DNA from: Lepus europaeus
Taxonomy: Eukaryota; Chordata; Mammalia; Lagomorpha; Leporidae
DNA length: 64,000 nt
Reading direction: 5' to 3'
Assembly (NCBI RefSeq): GCF_033115175.1
Contig: NC_084850.1
Location: 110,777,939 to 110,841,938, forward strand
The position numbers were made by a program, and so were the translations under genes. The notes beneath the pieces are model-generated. The model had not been told where the DNA came from and did not search any database. It saw only the letters and a program-made list of their open reading frames with translations. Below are positions 34,061 through 44,600 of the stretch, one piece after another; within the stretch, counting starts at the first letter, position 1, and each line of letters starts with the position of its first letter.

Positions 34061-34332
34061 GGGATATAGCATTGACTAAGTGCATTGTAGTGAAGTTGGG
34101 GAGACAAGGCTGGGTTGAAGTATCAGAAGGAGGCAAATCAACAGGACTTAGGAATGGGTTGAGTGGGATGGGGTGTGGGCAAGAAAGGAGATACGGATGG
34201 ATAGTGGGGTCAGCCACGGAGACACAGAGGAACAACTTGGTTTGCAGAGAAGAGGCCCTGGAATTTGTTCAGTGTGTGTGGAGTTGGGGATGCATTTGAA
34301 CTACCAAAATAAGATATATGTATGTGTATGCA

Positions 34333-34358
34333 TCACACACACACACACACACACACAA
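34333..34358. repeat. (CA)n microsatellite
   Basis: About 12 CA units between unique sequence and the SINE at 34407. Confidence 0.95.
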
Positions 34359-34406
34359 GGAGTTTCAGAATATTCTTGGGAAAAAAAAGAAATAAAAAGA
34401 TAACCC

Positions 34407-34747
34407 GGCTGGCACCACGGCTCAATAGGCTAATCCTCCACCTAGCGGCGCCGGCACACCGGATTCTAGTCCTGGTCGGGGCGCCGGATTCTGTCCTGGT
34501 TGCCCCTCTTCCAGGCCAGCTCTCTGCTGTGGCCCAGGAGTGCAGTGGAGGATGGCCCAAGTGCTTGGGCCCTGCACCCCATGGGAGATCAGGAGAAGCA
34601 CCTGGCTCCTGGCTTCGAATCAATGCGGTGCGCCGGCCGCAGCACACCGGCCGTGGCGGCCATTGGAGGGTGAACCAACGGCAAAAAGGAAGACCTTTCT
34701 CTCTGTCTCTCTCTCTCTCACTGTCTACTCTGCCTGTCAAAAAAAAA
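34407..34747 (+). mobile_element. C-SINE, short-tail type, sense
   Basis: Flanking duplication AAAAAGATAACCC on both sides without mismatch, which suggests a young insertion. The body has an extra GC-rich ~14-base block near 34640 (CACACCGGCCGTGG) that most copies lack. Confidence 0.96.
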
Positions 34748-34799
34748 AAAAAGATAACCCAAAATTTCCATGCACTTTTTTTTTAAGCCCTCTCATATA

Positions 34800-35854
34800 G
34801 TAAGATCAGGAACACAGAGCAGAGCCTGAAGCTACAGATCTATGAGTTCTCAGTGTTTAGCTGGTAATTAAAGCCATAAGTGTGGATGACATCACCAAAG
34901 GAGAGATTATAGAAATTCTTGTGGATCCAATTCTTGATGGTTGCCTAGAGACTGATAGGCTGCCAAAAAGACTAAGAAGCATCCAGAAATGTTGGAGGTA
35001 GGATGATATGGAGCCCTGGAAGTTAAAAGTGTTTAGTGTTACTAGAAATGTGAAGTGGTTATTAGTGTTAAATGCTTCTGGGAGGTGTATACAGATGAGT
35101 ACTAAAACATGTCTATTGGTGCCATGCAGATCATGACAGCAAGAATTATTTATTATTTCAGAGCAACAAAGTGGGAAGACACTTTTGCAGTGGAGTGCTG
35201 GAAGCAGAGTTTAGACTGCTTTTTTTTCGAAAGAGAAAGAGAGAGTTGAGGGAAAGCTATATAATATGACTACTATGGAATAACAGTCATTTGAGAATTA
35301 AAATGTACTAAAGGTTCAGTTTCACATGTAGATCATACACTCAAGAGCCAAAATCGCTGTGTTCTCCTCTTCAGAGAAGGAAGCACCAGGCACATGGGGG
35401 ATGTTCTACCTCCTACATGTTTCTAGACGAGTAGAACTTGGACCCTCTTCACCAGAAAAAAGGAGAGAGAGGGAGAGGGAGAGGGCGATAGAGGAAAGCC
35501 TCAAGAAGCTGAAGAAAAAAGGAGAGCTGCAGGGGAAAGCTTCAAGAATCCTAAAGCCGGTAGGTCAGAATCTTTATTCAGCTGGGGTGTGTTCAGCTCT
35601 TATGGGTCTTTATGCAAATCTTGTAACCTTTCCACGCATCAACTTTTCTTTGGCTGTTTAGTAGGGTCAGAGAAATATTAATCCTTGGAAAGCATTAGGA
35701 ACAAAACGTTCAACAGGACTTGACTAAATGAAACATTTGATTAGTTATCACTAACAGGATGATGCAACCCAGGAAAGACTATTAACTCATTGTTACTAAA
35801 CTTGGCTTGTGTTTTGTACTTGGCTCCAGCTCTCAGAGCTCTGGCCAAACATCA
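34800..35854. other. No recognisable feature
   Basis: Unique-looking sequence. It includes a purine-rich stretch at 35460-35530 (GAGAGGGAGAGGGAGAGGG) and an ORF at 35359-35661 of 100 codons with no recognisable domain. Confidence 0.4.
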
Positions 35855-36026
35855 GGATTTCTGCATGTGCTCTGGCCTCCCTGAGGACCTCACAAGGATC
35901 CAGAAACTCTCAGCATCCAAGAGAGATCTTTAGAAAAAGGAGGAGAAAGGGCATGGGTACTGCCTCAAAGGAGAGGCAGGCTATACTGAGTACACACTTG
36001 GAGGCAGTGAGGAGGGTGGGGTAAAA
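35855..36026 (+). repeat. Direct repeat, copy 1 (~170 bp)
   Basis: From TGTGCTCTGGCCTCC through CTCAAAGGAGAGGCAGGCTAT to GAGGGTGGGGTAAAAC. The same order occurs at 36325-36500, about 465 bases downstream. Confidence 0.85.
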
Positions 36027-36324
36027 CAAGAGATGCACTTTAGCTGTTCTTCTTAGAGCTGGAAGCCGTTCTCTAACCTCCCGGACTAATTTTCCAGTCT
36101 AAGCGCTGGCAGTGATGCTGACCATGGGTTGATTACAAGAAAGTAAATGAAAACTTTTCCCTCTCGTCCAACACATCCTTCTTTGACTTGTAACATGTGA
36201 CAAAGCTGTGACCTCGAGCCAACGCTTTCTGGGTGAATCAGCATTCTGAAAGGCCGATGCTCTAGGATGTGCCAAAGCATCGCAGAAGCGGCATGGGTTG
36301 AGAAGGGAGAGGGGAGAGACAGTT

Positions 36325-36500
36325 CTCTGCTTGTGCTCTGGCCTCCTGAGGACCTCACAATGATCCAGCAACTCTCAGCACCCACGAGAGGTCTTTAGAA
36401 GCAGGAGGAGAAAGAGCATGGGCACTGCCTCAAAGGAGAGGCAGGCTATTCTGGGTACACACTTGGAACAGTGGCAATGGGGAGGGTGGGGTAAAACCAT
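36325..36500 (+). repeat. Direct repeat, copy 2 (~175 bp)
   Basis: Matches copy 1 with roughly 10-12% differences by eye. The 300 bases between the copies are not shared. Confidence 0.85.
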
Positions 36501-36707
36501 CCTCAAAGTTGGCAGCACAGGAATCGTGTTGGAAATAAAAATTGTGTGAAAGGGTCAGGACATCCTCAGCAGGACCCTGAGCAGAACCTTCCTGGGCCTA
36601 GGACTGGGCTTTTTCAGAAATCAATATCATAATTGTTGGCTGGAGATGTATAGATGATGTATACTATTTATGCAAAAGAGTTCTCTCCTCACTAGTTACA
36701 CTGTGGT

Positions 36708-37053
36708 TTTTTTGTTTGTTTGTTTGTTTGTTTGTTTTTGACAGGCAGAGTTAGACAGTGAGAGAGAGAAACAGAGAGAAAGGTCTTCCTTCCGTTGGTT
36801 CACCCCCCAAATGGCCGCTACGACCAGTGCACAGCGCAGATCCGAAGCCAGGAGCCAGGAGCTTCCTCCTGGTCTCCCATGCAGGTGCAGGGCCCAAGCA
36901 CTTGGGCCATCCTACACTGCACTCCCGGGCCACAGCAGAGAGCTGGCCTGCAAGAGGAGCAACCGGGACCGAATCCAGCGCCCCAACTGGGACTAGAACC
37001 CGGGGGCCGGCGCCGCAGGCGGAGGATTAGCCTAGTGAGCCGCGGCGCCGGCC
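36708..37053 (-). mobile_element. C-SINE, short-tail type, antisense
   Basis: The tail has become a (GTTT)n microsatellite (36708-36737). Ends AGCCGCGGCGCCGGCC. Flanking duplication approximately AGTTACAC. Confidence 0.95.
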
Positions 37054-37213
37054 ACACCAGTTACACGTTTTAAAACACATAGCCTGGTGGAACAAATTGC
37101 TTCCTCATTACCACATTGCCGTATCCCTGCCTCAGAAGCTTTCTGTTTCTCTGCTCTACTACTAGGCAGTGACAGTAATGCCACAACCTACATTACAACC
37201 TAAGGGGAGGATG

Positions 37214-37283
37214 TCCCTGGTGGTCTAGTGGCTAGGATCCCCCTCTAAGGGGAGGGCTTTGAATTTGTGGGGATCATCCTCAT
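37214..37283 (+). pseudogene. Degenerate tRNA-Glu-like sequence
   Basis: TCCCTGGTGGTCTAGTGGCTAGGAT is almost identical to the 5' half of mammalian tRNA-Glu (acceptor strand, D arm and A box GGTCTAGTGGN). The anticodon arm is replaced by a repeat of the flanking TAAGGGGAGG, and the B box is decayed (TTTGAATTTGTGGGGA). It cannot fold as a tRNA, so this is a fossil tRNA copy. Confidence 0.65.
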
Positions 37284-38930
37284 AGGAAAAGGACTTAGCC
37301 ACCAAAAATAGCTATGTTTCCTCACTCTGTCCCATCTTCTTTCCACCTTTAGTCCTGGGTAATGGTCCCTTGTTTATATGTCCTTAGGTCCTGTTTGGGG
37401 TGGAAAAAGTCCTTCCCCCTTAGCACTCAGGTATCTCCAATCAAGATCCAGACACTGCCGCTTTCTATGGCTTCTTTCACTCTCTCCTCTTCAAGTTGCC
37501 TGTCTTCTTTCCTCATTGCTTCCTTTTTCTCCAGTGTTCTCAAGGATCTCATCTATTGCAGTTACTTCCGCTTTTACCTCCATGCAAGCATTTCAAATAC
37601 ACATACCACCTCCTCATTCATCTCTCCTACTGAATTGCAAATAGTCTTACTTTTAACAACATTGTTGTTCCACTTGCGATGCTATCTTCACATGTTCAAA
37701 ACCAAACTCATTTTCTTCCCACACTGGCTCCTCACCTGTTTGAGTCCAAGATCACCTGGAGAAGCAGAAGCAGAGAATACATGAGTACGTTGCACAAGGC
37801 CAACCTGGGTTTGTTCCAGGGAATTGCCTTTATGCAACTGTGGGAGCTGATGTAGCAGTCTGTGTATGGCTGTTGTCTCTGTCTTTTGCTAGAGCTTGAT
37901 GCTCATGGGGCAGAGGAGGGGTGAGATGTTTAAAGTGAGGGAGATCAAAAACAGGCTGAAACCAACAAGCAAAAGCTAGAACTCCATGAAGAAGAATTGA
38001 AATCCACGTTCTTGTTGCCTCTGACCTTGGTGATGAAAACATCCAATAAAAGTGGGAGGCTCTGTTTAATGTTTGCTGTAGCTGTTGGTGCCAGAGGCGT
38101 CACATACCTCTAGTGTCTTTGTTTTTGCCTTCCATGTTGACTTTGGGCTTCCCTAATACTCCTCATCAGAGGGAGTCTGCATTTTGCGGCTCCCCTGGCT
38201 GAAATCCACCAGCATTGTATGAGAATCTGGTTGGTGCCATCATAAGATGTCAGGGAGGAAAAGCAGGCTACAAACTTATGATGAAATCCTACTCTTGTAA
38301 TGGGTCTGCATCTTTGGGCTATGGCTTTCACAGGTGCTTCCTGGCTTTATTTTTCCTTTCTTCAGTGAGAGAGAAGGCTTCCTCAATGTGGAATAAGACT
38401 CTGGTGAAGTATTTCCCCTTGAAGAATACTCCTTTCAGATGGAGCAGTCTCTGAGCATATTTCAAATGATTAATCTTCCCCCTGTGCCACCAGAGCAGGA
38501 AGGCCCTTTCTTAGATCTTCGTCATGAAAGAAGCCTGGTAGAGAACGTGGAGGTAGAGGCCACAACAGCGTGGGGGGTCCTCATTATGACTTCAGCCCCC
38601 ACAAGTCTCTGACTCTTATAGTAGATCATACTCAGCTCGCAGCAATTTTTCTAAATTACCATTTAAGTTCATGGTTCTAGCATGTCCTCTGTCCCAGGTA
38701 AGCAAGTCTCTGCCATGACTATCTGAACTTGCCTGTATTTCCACATGGAGACAGGTAGCAATTTACCCTGCAACTCGGTTCTCTGTTGGGTTCATGACAA
38801 GTCATGGGGTTTTCACTCTGCCCAGCTTTTTATTGCTGTAAAGATAAGAATGATGGCTTCCAAGCATGTGGTACCTGAAACTGAATCCCATTCATTTCTT
38901 TTTTTATCTCTGCATTCTTATATATATATA
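37284..38930. other. No supportable gene
   Basis: Ser/Leu-rich frames at 37362-37784 are low complexity (pyrimidine-rich DNA). No splice-flanked exon, RNA gene or young repeat. A short (TA)n lies at 38919-38938. Confidence 0.4.
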
Positions 38931-38934
38931 TATA

Positions 38935-39622
38935 TATTTGTATTTAAAAGTAAGATTTATTTAAGTCAGAGAGGCCTCCGACCAGAAACATGGGGCAATG
39001 GGACAATGACTGTTCTGGCTTCTTCAAGCTGAGTAGGGGCGGAGTAAGGAGCGTTAGTCAAGACAGAGTTCCAGTAGGAGGTGGCCTCTCAAGGGGGATC
39101 AGTGCCAGTCTGCAGAAACTGCTTCCATACAAGGTTTCACGTACGGCCATCTAGAATTTCACTGTTTCAAATCTGGAGAAAATGAATCGAACAAGCAGAT
39201 CAAATACATAGCGTCTAAAACAAAGGACAGTCATTATTAGAGGACCTAAGAAAGGTGTAGTCCAAACCATGAGGAAGTTTTCCCATTGAGAGGAAGGGGA
39301 CAGGAGGGGCCTGATAACAGGCCTGGCCTGGTATGAGGTCCAGATCTATCTATCTCTTCACATGGGGTGCTGGAAGAGACATCATAAGGGAGGTGTGACC
39401 CTCCTTAGGGAAGGCACCCTGCTGACTTCCATTTCCTAGGTGGCCTGGGAGAAGAGCTGCCCTGAATAGAAGGTAGGTGGCATCTCTACAAGGAAATTTA
39501 CAGTTCTGTCTGCAATGTTACTGACCCTACTTGGCCATCCCCTCAACAGTGGCGGTTACTTTGGAAGCTGGGCTGAGTAAAGGGCTTTTTCAGCTCAGAG
39601 CCAATAGGGTCTCTGGTTCTGA
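38935..39622 (-). mobile_element. Unidentified polyadenylated retroelement, copy 2
   Basis: Collinear with copy 1 (28437-30348). It shares the 5' start (complement of GGGTCTCTG), the blocks AAACTGCTTCCAT, TCATTATTAGAGG and CATCATAAGGGAGGTG, and the 3' end AATAAATCTTACTTTTAAAT. It lacks about 500 bases present near the 3' end of copy 1. A (TA)n follows the tail. Confidence 0.75.
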
Positions 39623-39739
39623 CCAGGGAGTCCTTTGACTCCAGCGCAGTTCCATTTCCATCGACCCAGCTCTTGGCTGGCAGAGCTGCCAGGGCTCTTC
39701 ATAAACTGACTTCTGTGTTCAATCTGAAGCCCTGGCTTT

Positions 39740-40035
39740 CCACATGTCCTTAATGAGTTGTACTATGAGAATTAATGGTAAAACAGGTCTTCAAACAGTA
39801 CTTTATACTTTGTGTGTCTGTGTGGGTGCAAACTGTTGAAACCTTTACTTAGTATAGAGTTGGTCTTCTGTATATAAAGATAATTAAAAATGAATCTTAA
39901 TGAAGAATGGAATGGGAGAGGGAGTAGAAGGTGGGATGGGAGTGGGGGTGGGAGAGCAGGTATAGGGGGAAAGAACCACTATATCCCTAAGGCTGTACCT
40001 ATGAAATTTATATTTATTAAATAAAAACTTTCTAA
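39740..40035 (+). mobile_element. Lagomorph L1 3' UTR, sense
   Basis: AATGAGTTGTACTATGAGAAT, the G/A-rich tract AATGGGAGAGGGAG, GGGAAAGAACCACTATAT and TATTAAATAAAAACTTTC. 5' truncated. Confidence 0.88.
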
Positions 40036-40039
40036 AAGT

Positions 40040-40606
40040 GAGCATTTAAAAAAGACAACCAATGCCATTTGGGGTGTCCTGGCCTGTTGGGGCTCCTTGA
40101 TGGCAGACTGCTGTGTAAAGCCTTACATTGCTCCCGCTGCCTAGCTTGCTCCTTTTCCTACTGGTTTCTGAAAAAGTAGACCACGGAGGCAGCCTTTCAT
40201 GTTGGCCAAGAGGGTGCTCAGTCCCATCCCTAATCTTTGGTGGGCTTTCTTATATTTTTTGATTCTTCATATGACTTCCTATTCCTACTTTATAAAAGTA
40301 TTTTCCTTCTATCTTTTGCTGAAAAAAATCTTAAAAAAGATTTCCTATTTGAATAGTTTATTTTTTATAACAGAGGCTTGTTTTCCTATGAATATTTAGA
40401 GTAAAAATGTTCCCTTTTCCTTGTGCTGCAGATTTTTTTAACTGTTAGAGCTTGTGTTGTTTCACTCTGAGTATTTATCTTAGAAAGAGACAAAAAAGTC
40501 TTTAAGCCAAGGGATTATAATCAGATACTATTTTTGGATAGTTCTTTGCTTCTTTGATCTTGAACTTGAGCATTCTCACTTTAACCCTCTCAGAGCTCGA
40601 TTTTTA
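40040..40606. other. No recognisable feature
   Basis: AT-rich spacer; nothing supportable on either strand. Confidence 0.4.
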
Positions 40607-40617
40607 ATAGACAATCA

Positions 40618-40937
40618 AGAGGCCGGCGCTGCGGCTCAATAGGCTAATCCTCCGCCTGCGGCGCCGGCACACTGGGTTCTAGTCCTGGTCGGGGCGCCAG
40701 ATTGTGCCCCGTTTGCCCCGGGCCAGCTCTCTGCTATAGCCCGGGAGTGCAGTGGAGGATGGCCCAAGTGCTTGGGCCCTGCACCCCATGGGAGACAAGG
40801 AGAAGCACCTGGCTCCTGGCTTCGGATCAGTGCGGTGCGCCGGCTGCGGCAGCCATTGGAGGGTGAACCATCGGCAAAGGAAGACCTTTCTCTCTCTCTC
40901 TCTCACTGTCCACTCTGCCTGTCCAAAAAAAAAAAAA
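40618..40937 (+). mobile_element. C-SINE, short-tail type, sense
   Basis: Flanking duplication ATAGACAATCA (40607-40617 and 40938-40948), perfect. The body lacks about 15 bases near 40715 relative to other copies. Confidence 0.96.
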
Positions 40938-41119
40938 ATAGACAATCATGAGCAAAATTACCACCTCAACTTATACCACTCATCTGGCATTCATTTAGCA
41001 TGACTCTGTTAGACTTGGGCCAAAATCACCTTATGCTTCCATTCTTGCATTCTCGCAAAGTCTGATGCAGTACGTAATTTATACAGGTGCAGTATGAGAA
41101 AGACTAAATCCACTGTAAC

Positions 41120-41390
41120 TAGGCTACTCAAAGTGTGGTCCCTAGACTGATGCTGCTCACTGAACTGCTTGGTACTGGTGTGCAGTGAGCTCAGTACAGA
41201 CATGGAACATAAGATATCAGAAACTGGTCCAGAAATTGTATAGGATAGCCTGATATCTGTGCAACCTAAGAATAAAAACCTGGGCCTTCATTTTGTATGT
41301 CTTGACTTTACAAAAGTGAGGATCCATGATGGATTGGAAATTTAAAAAATAGTCCCTTGCCACACATAGTTTGAGCTGCACTGCCCTAGA
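41120..41390. mobile_element. MER5-like hAT-Charlie fossils
   Basis: TCAAAGTGTGGTCCCTAGACTGATGC at one side and a complement-like ACATAGTTTGAGCTGC at the other match the inverted ends of MER5-type non-autonomous DNA transposons. Highly diverged. Confidence 0.5.
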
Positions 41391-42110
41391 GTACATCTCT
41401 CCTCAGTGTCCCCTTGACTTTTACTTTACTAGTAATCACTTTCTCAAGGAATGGTGAGCCACTAACTGTCCCCTGAAGCTTCCATCCCTTTATTGCAAAA
41501 GAGAACTGATTTGAGAGGGTGGATTAATAAGATATGGGAAGATGAGAGGGACACGGAGGGGATTTTTTTTTAAATCCCTCTCTTGCAGTTGATGGCTTAT
41601 CTTTGAAGGTTTCTTGTCAATTCACAATTCTTGACTACAGATATGTCTGGAACCTTTCTCTTGCCCTCTTGTCATGTCTCACACCAGAAATGTCTTTTTC
41701 TAGTTCATTAACAGCAACATCAGGCAGGAAAGGAATGAGATCAAAGCTGGTTTGACAGTTTGCAGAGTGACTTAACTACCTTATTGTGCACTTAGACGTT
41801 GTGAGATGAGCTGATAGCCTCTTCCATCCACTTTTCCTCTGCCTCCATCCTTTCTATCAGAGAGAGGCTTGGAATGATCATAATAAAAGTCCAGTTGAAA
41901 TTTTTTTCTATGGTAGCCAAGAGAGCAACTCTAATAGCTGACATGGTGTTTCTTGTGATCGAGCCAGAATCAGGCGATTTGAGCGACCAGATGTTCCTTC
42001 TCAGCCCAGCAATAGCCTGTGTGTTGGTGTTTGGGAGGAAAGGAAAGCAGCTGCACAGGCTAACTTGGACCTGGAATGTGAGGTCTTTATTAACCTTCGT
42101 TCATGGTCCT
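41391..42110. other. No supportable gene
   Basis: The ORF at 41874-42242 runs into the MER20 and has no domain. Confidence 0.4.
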
Positions 42111-42111
42111 A

Positions 42112-42437
42112 GAGCAGTGGTTTTCAGCTGGGGCAGGGGGAGGATTCCCGACCCTGGAGGACATCTGGCAATATCTAGAGACTTTTTTTGGTGGTCTCAA
42201 CTGGGGAGTGAGGAATCGCTTCTGGTGCAAACAGGCCAATGATGCTGCTAAAAACCCTTCAATACTTAGAGCAGCCCCCTTCCCCAACAGCCAGCCCCAA
42301 TAGTTGTCCAACTCTCATGTGGAATGTGGTATCTGGTGCAAGCAGGCCAATGATGCTGCTAAAAACCCTTCAATATTTAGAGCAGCCCCCTTCCCCAACA
42401 GCCAGCCCCAGTAGTTGTCCAACTCTCATGTGGAATT
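42112..42437 (+). mobile_element. MER20 (hAT-Charlie) with internal duplication
   Basis: AGAGCAGTGGTTTTCAGC, ACATCTGGCAATATCTAGAG, TTTTTTGGTGGTCTCAACTG and ATGATGCTGCTAAAAACCC follow the MER20 consensus in reverse order of its usual listing. The second half is present twice. Confidence 0.8.
42221..42437 (+). repeat. 111-bp tandem duplication within MER20
   Basis: The unit TCTGGTGCAAACAGGCC... recurs at offset 111, almost two full units. Only about four differences are seen, so the duplication is far younger than the MER20. Confidence 0.95.
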
Positions 42438-42514
42438 AGCCTACTTTAAAACTTGTACCGCTGAGCAAGGAGGAACAAAAATATGTATCTGGTCAGACCC
42501 TAAGTCACCTCCCT

Positions 42515-42590
42515 AAAGATTCTGATTTCACTGGTCTGGGGTAGAGGCTGGGCGTGGCATTTGCACGAAGCTCCCCTGGTGAACTAACTA
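42515..42590 (+). mobile_element. MER5A fragment
   Basis: AGATTCTGATTTCACTGGTC...GGCATTTGCACGAAGCTCC matches the central MER5A sequence. Confidence 0.7.
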
Positions 42591-43257
42591 TGTGAGGACA
42601 GGATACAGAACTGTTTTCGAGAGAGTCTGGTCCAATGGCAGCCACAGAAGAGCCTAAGTCTATTTTCATTTGGATGACCATTGTTTTCGCCCTGAAGCGA
42701 AATGGTGAAATTCACAGGCGATGAACAGGAGTCCCCCAAAGCGCTGGAGAGGTTAAGAGGGCAGTTCAAGCCTGGGGCTAAAGCCCTGTCCTGTGTATTT
42801 TGGCGCCGGCAGTACCACACAACTAAATCCTAAGCCCCGTTGCGTCCAACACAGAGCGAACCCGGGGCAAGTTTCTAAGTGTCGGTTTCTTCTTGGTGGA
42901 GTGGGCATGGTGCTCGTAAACTTAGGGCATGAGAGTGAGGCTGAAACCAGCGAACTGGCCACAGTAATGCAGCAGCAGCGGGCATCTCTGGACCCCTTCG
43001 GTTGCCCCTCATCTTTCTGTGAGACTCGCCAGCATCGTGCTGGGGGCCTGCATCTGTGAGCCAGTGGAGGCACCCGTGTCTGTATTTAGGGTGTGGGAGG
43101 GTACGCAAATGTTGCAGAGCAAGATACTCCGGGGTATCTTTCGGTTTGCTAGGGTACGTCCCTAGCAAAGAAGAAACACCGGCACAAAAGGAGAGACTGG
43201 TGGGTGGGAGGCTCCTTGTTCCGCGGGAGGCGGAGAGAGGAGGGCAGGCCCCAGGCG

Positions 43258-43303
43258 GGAGGGAGGGAGGGAGGGAGACCAGAGAGAGAGAGAGAGAGAG
43301 AAG
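43258..43303 (+). repeat. Purine tract (GGGA)n(GA)n in the 5' UTR or promoter
   Basis: Pure G/A on the plus strand just upstream of the start codon. It could form triplex or bind GAGA-type factors. Confidence 0.85.
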
Positions 43304-43413
43304 GCGAGAGGAGGAGTTTTTCCGCCCTGCCCTCGCCAGCCCTCAGCGCAGCCCCTGGGTCTCCTTGTCTCCTTGGCCTCCGCCCGCCCCTGGGAAGCGC
43401 CCGCCGGCTCGCC

Positions 43414-43462
43414 ATGGGGAGCCCCGCACTCTGGCCCGCGCCCTTGCCGAGGCCGCCGCCGC

Positions 43463-43493
<31 letters not shown>

Positions 43494-43519
43494 CGTCCCG
43501 CCGAGTCGCGGCTTCCCAG
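43414..43519 (+). CDS. First coding exon of a secreted or membrane protein
   Basis: I do not recognise the gene. The ATG at 43414 has an optimal context (GCCATGG). The encoded 35 residues are MGSPALWPAPLPRPPPP, then nine Leu, then RVPPSRGFP: a short proline-rich n-region, a leucine-rich hydrophobic core and a polar end, i.e. a cleavable signal peptide. The donor at 43520 (CCAG|GTAGGA) is close to consensus and leaves one extra base, so the intron is phase 1, the usual phase after signal-peptide exons of receptors and extracellular modular proteins. Beyond 43520 the frame stays open to a stop at 43756-43758, but that part is intronic. The exon sits in a CpG island. The next exon is not in the remaining 20 kb as far as I can see, so intron 1 is long. 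CTG-repeat coding of the Leu run makes its length likely to vary. Confidence 0.8.
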
Positions 43520-43525
43520 GTAGGA
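43520..43525 (+). other. Splice donor, phase 1
   Basis: CCAG|GTAGGA; matches AG|GTRRGN except one position. It fixes the end of the first coding exon. Confidence 0.75.
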
Positions 43526-44565
43526 ACCCTAAGTGCGGCTGCCTCTCTGGCTCGGACTCCTCGCTCTGGACCGAGGGAGGTGTGGGGGCGCCCTTTGTTT
43601 GCGCCGAACTCGACTTTCGCTGCCGGAGGGAAGGCGTGACGTGGAACAGGGCTCGCGTCTGGGCACGTGGAGGAGAGAGTGCACTGTCCCCTGGGCAGAC
43701 GCGGGGCGTCCTCGTGGCGCCGGGAGCCCGAGCACTCTGCAGGATTCCAGGGTTCTAGTCGAATCCATGTTGGCCTAGGAAGCTAAGGAGAGAGAGGTTG
43801 GCCACGAGTTAGTTGCTTAACAAGCGGACTGTTGCCTCTCACACGGCCAGGACCCGCAGGGCTGGCAGCTTGTCTTGGAAGGAGCCCTTACCCCACTCCC
43901 GCTTGAAGTCCCAGGCCACCCCTGGAGGTGCAGGGCACGAGCCAAGGTAGAGCGACTCTTGTGGACAGCATGGGTGGGGCCTCCCCGGCATCCCCTAACC
44001 TCCTCTCCCCACACCGCCCCCGCTGAGGATTCCGAGAAAGGCTGAGCCTCTTGGGGGAGAGTTGCCAGCTGAGAGTGGTGACATGTGGCATGCACTTGGT
44101 TAGCCCCAGGGCAAGCGGGAGACGTGCAGCGCAAGGCTCTGCTGAGCGGAGCTGTGCAGCTGCTTATTGCCGGAAGGCATGCGCTATGGCACCTAAGGGG
44201 ATCCTAGCGTTTACTGGGGGCCCTTCATGGTGTGGACAAAATCCGCTTTGAAGATGCCCTTTTAAAACTTCCAGCCAACTTCTTCACCCCCAATTCTTGT
44301 GTTGGGCAAGAGCTTCGGGGGAGCAGGGCAACGTGCCATGCCCCCGTGGCCTCGAAATGCAGAGAAAGTCCGTGGATGCGATTTAATTCAGTACTAATGG
44401 GGAAGTGGCTAACATGGACTGTAAGGCGTGCGAATATTTGGCTTTGCGCTCAACAACACTGTGGGCTGTTTAAACCTGGGGTCTGAAAAACCAGACTTCC
44501 GAGTTCTTGTAGGAAGGGCTGGTCTGTGTTTGGCAGAGGTAGGAGGATGGGGGAGGGGTGGAGGG

Positions 44566-44600
<35 letters not shown>

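Larger units (their letters stand above)
43050..43650 (+). promoter_or_regulatory. GC-rich promoter region / CpG island
   Basis: A sharp rise in G+C and CpG around the first coding exon, free of repeats. Upstream of the ATG lie a (GGGA)n/(GA)n purine tract (43258-43303) and C-rich blocks typical of broad, TATA-less promoters. No TATA box is seen at a useful place, so the start site cannot be fixed. Confidence 0.75.

Noticed and set aside
37214-37283. Functional tRNA-Glu gene
   Set aside because: The anticodon arm and B box are destroyed, so no cloverleaf can form.
37362-37784. 140-codon Ser/Leu-rich ORF with a membrane-like profile
   Set aside because: It arises from pyrimidine-rich DNA, lacks a good start context and has no recognisable family.
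42753-43168. Minus-strand ORFs of about 100 codons just upstream of the CpG island
   Set aside because: No splice sites, start context or domain; consistent with chance in GC-rich DNA, though a divergent transcript cannot be excluded.
43149-43768. Long overlapping frames on both strands around the CpG island (up to 184 codons)
   Set aside because: High G+C removes stop codons by chance. Only the frame beginning at 43414 has a proper start, signal peptide and donor; the rest is 5' UTR or intron.
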